Source: Hymenobacter norwichensis DSM 15439 (GTDB lineage: Bacteria > Bacteroidota > Bacteroidia > Cytophagales > Hymenobacteraceae). From it: a DNA stretch of 64,000 nucleotides. Shown piece after piece: positions 58,935 to 64,000 of this stretch (position 1 is its first letter; each line of letters begins with the position of its first letter). The notes below the pieces were generated by a model. It made no database searches, was not told the origin of the DNA, and was given only the letters and a program-made list of their open reading frames with translations. The translations under genes and the position numbers were made by a program. Location of the stretch: the NCBI RefSeq assembly GCF_000420705.1, contig NZ_ATVL01000002.1, positions 1 to 64,000 of the forward strand, given 5' to 3'.

Positions 58935-60506
58935 CTAGCGGTTCTGCCGGATGACCACCGTGTTGTTAGCGCCTGTTTGCGTCGTGGTGCTGCTGTTGCC
59001 GTACTGCCCCTGATAGGTGCTGACCGAGTTGTTGTTGCCGCTCTGCTGCTGCCGGGCGTAGTTGTCGCCGCCATACTGCTCAATGAGAGCTGTATGACCA
59101 CCATTCTGAATCTGGATGGCTTCGTGGCCGGAACCGTACTGTTGGATGGTTACACGGGGGGTGATGCTACCACTACCCGTCTGAGTTTGGGTAGCTAGGT
59201 TGCGGTCACCCGTTTGTTCGATCAGCGCCCGGCCGTCACCGGTCTGGGTCTGGCTAGCTGTATTCAGGTTACCCGTTTGGTTGATGGTGGCAAACGTAAA
59301 CGTGGCAGACTGACTTTGAGAAGCTTGGTTACTCGAACCTGCCTGCTGAATCGTGGCCGTGCTTAGGTAGCTCGTTTGCGTTTGTGTGGTGGTATTATCA
59401 CTGCCGTTAATAGCAGTCGATGCGGTATTGTCTCCCTGCCCTGCTTGCTCCTGTGTAGATGTATTGCGGTTGCCCATCTGGGTAAGCGTGGCCGAGTTGC
59501 TAAATGATGACTGCGACTGGGTCCCTCGATTACTGTTGCCGGACTGCATAGCAGTAGCCGTGGCAATACTACTCTGTTGCGATTGAGTTTGGATAACAGT
59601 ATTGCTGTTGCCAGTCTGCGCCGCCTGCGCATTCCCTCCTAATCCTCTTTGGATTTGCGTAATCAAATTGTCGCTACCACTTTGACCAGCTGTTGCTCTG
59701 GAAGCATCCAGTTGGTCCTGCGTGGCTTGGTTGCGATTGCCTATTTGCGTGATAGCCCCAGTATTTGATCCAAACTTGAGGCTGCCAAACTGTACTTGGC
59801 GGGCACTGTTACTACTTCCCGTTTGGCTGATGGTGGCACTATTTGCCCCAGCCTGAGCTTGGCTCGCCGTGTTGGCATTGCCTCCGGCTTGGTAAATCGT
59901 AGCAGTTGGGCCCTCGAAGGTTCCGGATTGAGACTGACCAGCCGAGTGGTTGTTGCCTAGCTGGGTAATAGTAGCGCGTGAGGCCACTAAATTAGAGGAC
60001 TGTTGTTGGCTAGCACTGTTACCTATACCAGTTTGCGAAATAGTAACGATCCCATTTGCACTGTAACCGTTCTGCTGCTGACTTGCTCGGTTACCGGTGC
60101 CGTTTTGAGAGGTGGTGTACGTGTTGAGAAAGCTGCTTTCCAGTTGCTGATTAGCTAGATTGTTAGAGCCTACCTGCGTTAGCTCTACCTTGGAGCCAGC
60201 ACCGACAATGTTGCCAACAGAATTCAAAGATTGGGTAGCCTGGTTGTTATTTCCAGATTGCAATGATGTGACCGTACCGCGCGCACCTGTCAGGCTTTGA
60301 GCCACAGTATTTGAATAGCCATTTTGCGTGCTCGTGACTGTATTCGCATTGCCATCTACAGTAGCGCGGGAATTGTTGTAGCTCCCAATCTGCACGATGG
60401 ATACGGAATTGTCTGTCCCGGAAGTAGTGACTTGTTGCGTGTTATTCTGAGCAGCGGCAGTACCGGCAACCAATAGAGAGGCAGCCAGGAAAGTAGAAGT
60501 CTTCAT
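58935..60506 (-). CDS. csgA: Large CsgA-like major curlin
   Basis: A 523-residue secreted curlin; the ATG at 60506 gives signal MKTSTFLAASLLVAGTAAAQ (an in-frame start at 60542 adds 12 residues). From residue 30 it is about 20 imperfect repeats of roughly 22-25 residues with Q-x-G-x-x-N-x-A-x-Q-x-Q: for example QVGSNNLANQQ, QTGIGNSASQQQ, QIGNRNQATQDQ, QMGNRNTSTQEQ, QTGNLNTASQTQ and QYGGDNYARQQQ. E. coli CsgA has five. Each repeat is one turn of the cross-beta curli fibre. Asn/Gln/Ser/Thr-rich throughout and without Cys. It is exported through CsgG and polymerises on the surface. Confidence 0.93.
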   Translation of the reverse strand: MKTSTFLAASLLVAGTAAAQNNTQQVTTSGTDNSVSIVQIGSYNNSRATVDGNANTVTSTQNGYSNTVAQSLTGARGTVTSLQSGNNNQATQSLNSVGNIVGAGSKVELTQVGSNNLANQQLESSFLNTYTTSQNGTGNRASQQQNGYSANGIVTISQTGIGNSASQQQSSNLVASRATITQLGNNHSAGQSQSGTFEGPTATIYQAGGNANTASQAQAGANSATISQTGSSNSARQVQFGSLKFGSNTGAITQIGNRNQATQDQLDASRATAGQSGSDNLITQIQRGLGGNAQAAQTGNSNTVIQTQSQQSSIATATAMQSGNSNRGTQSQSSFSNSATLTQMGNRNTSTQEQAGQGDNTASTAINGSDNTTTQTQTSYLSTATIQQAGSSNQASQSQSATFTFATINQTGNLNTASQTQTGDGRALIEQTGDRNLATQTQTGSGSITPRVTIQQYGSGHEAIQIQNGGHTALIEQYGGDNYARQQQSGNNNSVSTYQGQYGNSSTTTQTGANNTVVIRQNR

Positions 60507-60695
60507 AAATGGAAAGGGATAAGAGAAAAACGATGGCCCCAAGGTACGAGGCCACTCTAATAAAACTCGTGTTTAATAAAACTATATTCGTATTATTTTG
60601 CACAATGTGGGGTTAGCCCTTATGCATATGCAGTTCTTATGGTTGTGCAGATCTGCTGCCGAATGGTTAATGCTTAATAATTAGCACGTTGCCTT
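60507..60695 (-). promoter_or_regulatory. Promoter region of the curlin genes
   Basis: The 189 bp between csgG and csgA. On the minus strand an AT-rich stretch near 60570-60605 contains ATTGTGCAAAATAATACGAA and then TATAGTTTTATTAAAC, roughly spaced like a Bacteroidota -33 TTG / -7 TAnnTTTG promoter, though the -7 match is imperfect. The pair AATAAAACTCGTGTTTAATA is a short direct repeat. It gives csgA and csgB their own transcript apart from csgEFG. Confidence 0.35.
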
Positions 60696-62087
60696 CTATC
60701 GGATTCTAGGTAATAGATAATAGGTGAGGCCTACACGGGCACTCCAATAAAAGTCGTTGTAACGGCCTAGCCGTACCCCATCCAAGGCATCCGACAGCGA
60801 GTAGTGATGATCAACCCCAATATTCAGCCCCAACCGTTGCGTGGCTAATACTTCCAGCCCGGCTCCCGCTACAAGGTGCAGTAGAATGGCATTCTGATTA
60901 GCACTTGCCGAGCGGAAGGTAGCCCCGCCACCGGCTAGCAGGTAGGGCGTTACCCGCTCGCGCGGAAACAGCCGGTACTGCCCCACGAGTTCGGTATAGG
61001 TGAACCGTTCGCGGTACCGCTCGCCTGCGGCCAGTTCCAAGCGACCCAACTGCAGCGCGGCCGACCACCGCCCGGCTGCCGTGCTCTGATAGTGCAGAGC
61101 GAGTTGGCCGCCACCCTGTACCCGGGGATTGCGCAAATCGCCGGTATAGCGGACCGCCGCGCCACTCAGGCCAATACCCAGCGTACCCCGCCGGTCCTGC
61201 TGGATCCGGCCTAGCACGTCCAGCCGCTGGTTCTCGTCTTTCTCGGCGAAGTACTCGGTAATGCCCGGTCCGGTCCCGTCGGCCGGCGTCTGGGGACTCC
61301 AGAGCCCGGCGCGGATGCCTTCGTAGACCAAGGCTTGCACCGACTTCTCCAACGCGTCCTTGACGGCAATTTCCGTCGGCTCATTGTAGGTAAAGCCCGT
61401 TTCGGCTTCCAGCAGCCGTTGGAACTTGACGAACTTAAATAGGCTGGCCCCCACCTGCTGCGAGAGGATCGTGCGGGTGGTGTAGACCGTCTTCAGGATC
61501 TCGCCGGTGCTGGTGCTGATGGCCCGCAGATACACTGTTACCCGATCCTGACGGTATTGGCCTGAGGCCCCGGCCCCAAAGTAGCGGAGGCCAGCCCCGC
61601 CAGTCAATACGTTGGCATCGTAGGAGACAATGCCGCCTTCCAAAATGACGCCGGCAAATAGTAGAGAGGGCAACACCTGTTGCGGCTGTCCCGTCAGTTG
61701 GGAATACTCAGCGCGGCTGGAGCGAATGATCTTGCGCTCGTTGAGCAGGTTACTTAAGTTCTCACGCTCAATGACGTTGAACCACTTCGACTCTTCCAGC
61801 GCCCGCAGCAAAATGCTGGTAGCGCCCTGTGTAACCGCCGTGGAAAAGCTGGTGCCGTTCTCCGCGGGCTTGTATTGCCCCGTCTGATCCCGGAACTTGT
61901 ACACGGCCACGACGATGCGTTCTTTCGGCTCCGGCAACTGTCGTAACAGGCGGTTACCCTCGACTTCGGCCCCGAGCCGGGCCCGCTCTTCTCGCAGGGG
62001 CTGGTGAAAATAGGCTGCGCAACCACTCAGGCTGGCCAGCAGCAGGGCCGCCGCTAAGCGGCGCCCTATACATTTGATTCCGTTCAT
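60696..62087 (-). CDS. csgG: CsgG-type curli secretion pore fused to an outer-membrane beta-barrel-like domain
   Basis: A 463-residue lipoprotein: signal MNGIKCIGRRLAAALLLASL-SGC, lipobox LSGC. Residues 40-275 are CsgG (RIVVAVYKFRDQTGQYKPAE, TQGATSILLRALEESKWFNV, IERENLSNLLNERKIIRSSR, SLLFAGVILEGGIVSYDANV), including the transmembrane-hairpin and constriction region. From about 295 a second domain has alternating amphipathic strands (RRGTLGIGLSGAAVRYTGDL, TPYLLAGGGATFRSA, YWSARVGLTYYLL) as in OmpA/OprG-type 8-strand barrels. E. coli CsgG is 277 residues and lacks this part. It forms the nonameric export pore for the curlins. Confidence 0.92.
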   Translation of the reverse strand: MNGIKCIGRRLAAALLLASLSGCAAYFHQPLREERARLGAEVEGNRLLRQLPEPKERIVVAVYKFRDQTGQYKPAENGTSFSTAVTQGATSILLRALEESKWFNVIERENLSNLLNERKIIRSSRAEYSQLTGQPQQVLPSLLFAGVILEGGIVSYDANVLTGGAGLRYFGAGASGQYRQDRVTVYLRAISTSTGEILKTVYTTRTILSQQVGASLFKFVKFQRLLEAETGFTYNEPTEIAVKDALEKSVQALVYEGIRAGLWSPQTPADGTGPGITEYFAEKDENQRLDVLGRIQQDRRGTLGIGLSGAAVRYTGDLRNPRVQGGGQLALHYQSTAAGRWSAALQLGRLELAAGERYRERFTYTELVGQYRLFPRERVTPYLLAGGGATFRSASANQNAILLHLVAGAGLEVLATQRLGLNIGVDHHYSLSDALDGVRLGRYNDFYWSARVGLTYYLLPRIR

Positions 62088-62099
62088 CAGGCCCGCGGC

Positions 62100-62531
62100 T
62101 TACAGGCCTGGAATGGTAATGGTAGTTTGGTTACCCGTACTTCTATCCAGGATATTGATGGAGAAGCCCGTGCCACTGGGCACGACGCCAATCTGGTAGG
62201 TGCCCACCAAGTAGTTACCCGGCTTGAGCGCATCGGAGCCCGTCCCGAATTGATTGCCGACTAGGCGCTGGGCGAGCTGCCCTAGAATCTGCTGGTTCAG
62301 GCTCTGCTGAAACTGTTGCAGTTGGTCCAGTTGCGCGGGCGCTTTTGGGGCGTCGGGATCTTTCGTGGAGTTCTGCGCCTGCGCCGAGCTCAGCAGCCAC
62401 TGGTAGTTGAAGGTATCGCCTCCAAAAGCTGGATTAATTGGTTTATATACTAGGTCCTGGGCGGCGGCTTGGTGCGAACCTAATAACGCGCCGAATATGA
62501 TGAACAGGCAGAGTAGTACGCGTGATTTCAT
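62100..62531 (-). CDS. csgF: CsgF-type curli assembly factor
   Basis: A 143-residue secreted protein; the ATG at 62531 opens MKSRVLLCLFIIFGALLGSH-QAAA with cleavage before QDLVYKPINPAFGGDTFNYQ. The last phrase is the invariant CsgF start (vYkPiNPaFGG...n...lL..A.aQN). It ends GNQTTITIPGL. The mature N-terminus plugs into CsgG and the rest presents the nucleator at the surface. The gene starts 31 bp after csgE and is followed 12 bp later by csgG. Confidence 0.95.
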   Translation of the reverse strand: MKSRVLLCLFIIFGALLGSHQAAAQDLVYKPINPAFGGDTFNYQWLLSSAQAQNSTKDPDAPKAPAQLDQLQQFQQSLNQQILGQLAQRLVGNQFGTGSDALKPGNYLVGTYQIGVVPSGTGFSINILDRSTGNQTTITIPGL

Positions 62532-62562
62532 AGGAGCAATAGAGGGATAGAAGAACGAGGGG

Positions 62563-63201
62563 TCAATATACCTCCTTGCCGGGATCATCCGCAGTTTTTT
62601 CTAGCTGCTGCTCTACCGTCCGGACATTGATCAAGTAGTCAGTCGCGACGCTCAGGCCATAGGCTACGGCTTCCTCCAGCGCCTCGTAGTTGGGCGACAG
62701 GGGCAATTCGATTAGTAGGTTCTCGTTCACTTCCAGCGCAATCAGGGTGCTAGGTGGCCGACCCGGCTTTTCCCGGATCAGCACCGTGAATTCGCCTAGG
62801 TTCGGGGGTGGGTCCCACTGGGCGTAGAACAAGGCGTAGAAGTCATGCCCAATCTTAGTCAGGGTCTGGTCGATGAGCAAGCCACTGATTTCCGTTTCCG
62901 GCAGACGGCGGAGCGCGGCTTGGGTGGAATCCGGCGCGGTAGCTTTCAGCAGCAGGCGTAAGGCTTCTTCAACCTGCCCAGCGGAAAGTGTGCCAGACTT
63001 CGGCGGTTGTTGGGTTGATTTCGGTTCCTGCTTTTTGGCCGGTATTGTCGTGCCTGACCGGGTTTGAGCAGGGGCATATCCGCTACTCAGCAGAACGCAC
63101 AGACTACTGCTTGCAAACCACCGTAGCAGCTTTTTGGCAAGAAGTACCCCCACCACTTGAATAAGTGGCTGCCAGGGCTTAGTACTCTGCTTCAGTTTCA
63201 T
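62563..63201 (-). CDS. csgE: CsgE-type curli chaperone/gate
   Basis: A 212-residue protein. I start at the ATG at 63201 (MKLKQSTKPWQPLIQVVGVL); in-frame Met codons upstream at 63216 and 63285 are less likely. A long signal/anchor segment runs to about residue 48 and a Lys/Gln/Pro-rich linker to 75. The CsgE core follows: EISGLLIDQTLTKIGHDFYA, LFYAQWDPP, FTVLIREKPGRPPSTLIALE and VNENLLIELPLSPNYEALEE. The 'gl.iDqT.Tk.G.dFy..F...W' line is diagnostic. It caps CsgG from the periplasm and selects curlins. First gene of the curli operon. Confidence 0.93.
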   Translation of the reverse strand: MKLKQSTKPWQPLIQVVGVLLAKKLLRWFASSSLCVLLSSGYAPAQTRSGTTIPAKKQEPKSTQQPPKSGTLSAGQVEEALRLLLKATAPDSTQAALRRLPETEISGLLIDQTLTKIGHDFYALFYAQWDPPPNLGEFTVLIREKPGRPPSTLIALEVNENLLIELPLSPNYEALEEAVAYGLSVATDYLINVRTVEQQLEKTADDPGKEVY

Positions 63202-63360
63202 AAGGTGTATACGCATGCAGACGGCAGAAACTCCAGACTTAGCTGCAATCCTAATATCTTCCGGTAGTAAAAAGGCACTAGGCAAAATAAGCGTTTACAA
63301 GCGAACAAGGCATCTGCAACAGAGAAATCAACAGCTGTTTCTACTGTCACTAATTTTATA

Positions 63361-63475
63361 GGACTTCGCAAAAAGTCCGTTTTACGCACACTTTTCGACG
63401 CCCCTCTCACGCCCTCAAAAACACGGTTTTTCGGGGGCGTTTTTCATACCCTTTTTTGGACGGGTATTTTGTAGG
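63361..63475 (+). repeat. Dispersed repeat A, copy 3
   Basis: Shares GTTTTACGCACACTTT, CTCACGCCCTCAAAAACACG, GTTTTTCGGGGGCG and a terminal TTTTTTGGACGGG with the copies at 5081 and 11058. It is more diverged. It lies between the divergent csgE gene and the plus-strand gene at 63506. Confidence 0.5.
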
Positions 63476-63505
63476 TTTAGGGAAGCTAATTTTTATCAAA
63501 AGAAT

Positions 63506-63904
63506 ATGTCGACGTCGTTTTCTAAACTGCCTGCTTTGATGGTTTGGCGGCCGAGCCCATTAGGGCGCAGTGAGTTCAAATCGTTGAAGGAGCTAGCAGC
63601 GTTTCTACAAGTGGATAATCTACGCAAAGAGAATATTGAAGACAGGGACTTCCGAAAGCAGCATCAAATCTCACTTGAATTTGAGGCTCCTGGTCACCAA
63701 ATACCGCTGTTCGAGTTGGACATAGTTACTCTCGCTAACGGAGAGAGAGCTTATGTTTGGTGCAATGACCAAGGCAAACCAGTCATCACTGATAATAATC
63801 AGAGAGAGTATTCATGGCAGGATGTGGACTTTTCAGCTGGGGTAGTAAACTACTATCTCCACAAAGAACTGTTTCGTAGCCTGTTTCCTAAGGCTGGATA
63901 TTGA
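63506..63904 (+). CDS. Hypothetical protein preceding a recombinase
   Basis: A 132-residue soluble protein (MSTSFSKLPALMVWRPSPLG, KSLKELAAFLQVDNLRKENI, VWCNDQGKPVITDNNQREYS). There is no signal peptide or recognised family. The stop overlaps the start of the serine recombinase gene (TGATG at 63902), so the two are translationally coupled and the protein may be an accessory of that element. Confidence 0.55.
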   Translation: MSTSFSKLPALMVWRPSPLGRSEFKSLKELAAFLQVDNLRKENIEDRDFRKQHQISLEFEAPGHQIPLFELDIVTLANGERAYVWCNDQGKPVITDNNQREYSWQDVDFSAGVVNYYLHKELFRSLFPKAGY

Positions 63905-64000
63905 TGAAAGCAGCCATTTACGCCCGAGTGAGCACCCGCGACAAAGGCCAGGATAACGAGAACCAGCTGCGTGAGCTGCGAGCCTTCGCCGAGCGACTCG
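63904..64000 (+). CDS. Serine recombinase, 3' partial at right edge
   Basis: The first 32 codons read MKAAIYARVSTRDKGQDNEN then QLRELRAFAERL, the start of a small serine recombinase with the catalytic Ser in ARVST and the NQ..eLr.fa helix. It begins with an ATG overlapping the stop of the previous gene. The rest lies outside the window. It differs from the YRVSTLQQGKSG type at 15167 and is nearer to Tn3-resolvase/PinR types. Confidence 0.85.
   Translation, partial: MKAAIYARVSTRDKGQDNENQLRELRAFAERL

Noticed and set aside
58935..60506. Regularly spaced DNA repeats that could suggest a CRISPR array
   Set aside because: The repeats are codon-phased, imperfect and encode the curlin Q-x-G-x-x-N motif within one long frame; there are no identical direct repeats with unique spacers.

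Overview
The window reads as part of a large accessory replicon (plasmid or chromid) of a pigmented environmental Bacteroidota, most probably Hymenobacter or a close relative in the Cytophagales. The grounds are the protein families present (DUF4280/Rhs effectors, a complete curli locus with a CsgG-barrel fusion, Hymenobacter-style serine recombinases), weak Shine-Dalgarno signals, mostly high GC in metabolic and secretion genes, and AT-rich replication and effector-tip segments. The genus is an inference from remembered family resemblance; no search was run.

Layout. 1-16 kb: the tail of a large membrane-anchored protein resembling the bpX6 member of MoxR-vWA-beta-propeller systems, followed by many small secreted or lipid-anchored proteins of unknown function, a WG-repeat protein, an ankyrin lipoprotein, a TonB-C-like lipoprotein and a serine recombinase with an inverted-repeat site beside its start. 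16.3-27 kb: an effector island. A toxin-44-like gene and a lipoprotein that may be its immunity partner diverge from vgrG, an uncharacterised gene and a 1485-residue PAAR-like (DUF4280) Rhs protein with a compositionally foreign tip. A VOC-fold protein sits in the immunity position, followed by an orphan toxin-tip/immunity cassette, a duplicated Rhs core fragment, an IS end and a Tn3 transposase scrap. 27.8-32 kb: a GAF protein, a five-PAS histidine kinase and a receiver protein in one operon. 32.7-36 kb: a YhcG-type PD-(D/E)XK protein and an SDR-AraC pair.

37-48 kb is the replicon core: IS5-type and integrase remnants, a tyrosine recombinase with a 35-bp core-type site upstream, a Rep_3 initiator with a helically phased iteron array, three long near-perfect palindromes leading into parA and a small RHH-like partner gene, a decapitated resolvase, an intact IS110 element with a structured upstream region that may encode its bridge RNA, and a decayed Tn554-type recombinase. 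48.7-53 kb holds unknown genes, including what looks like only the first winged-helix domain of a second Rep_3 protein, suggesting replicon fusion, and a VRR-NUC-like frame with one stop codon. 53.4-55.2 kb is an NTF2-like / TetR / NAD(P)-epimerase-like operon. A tRNA 3'-end remnant with a terminator and a possible toxin-antitoxin pair follow.

56.5-63.2 kb is the curli block, all on the minus strand: csgE, csgF, a csgG-beta-barrel fusion, a large curlin with about 20 repeats, a csgB-like curlin, and a carboxypeptidase-regulatory/PD40 lipoprotein. The right edge enters another serine recombinase. Three dispersed short repeat families (a ~105-bp palindromic element, a ~140-bp MITE-like element with TGGCTGTTGCAGAA ends, and a ~58-bp element) tie the mosaic together and mark several junctions.
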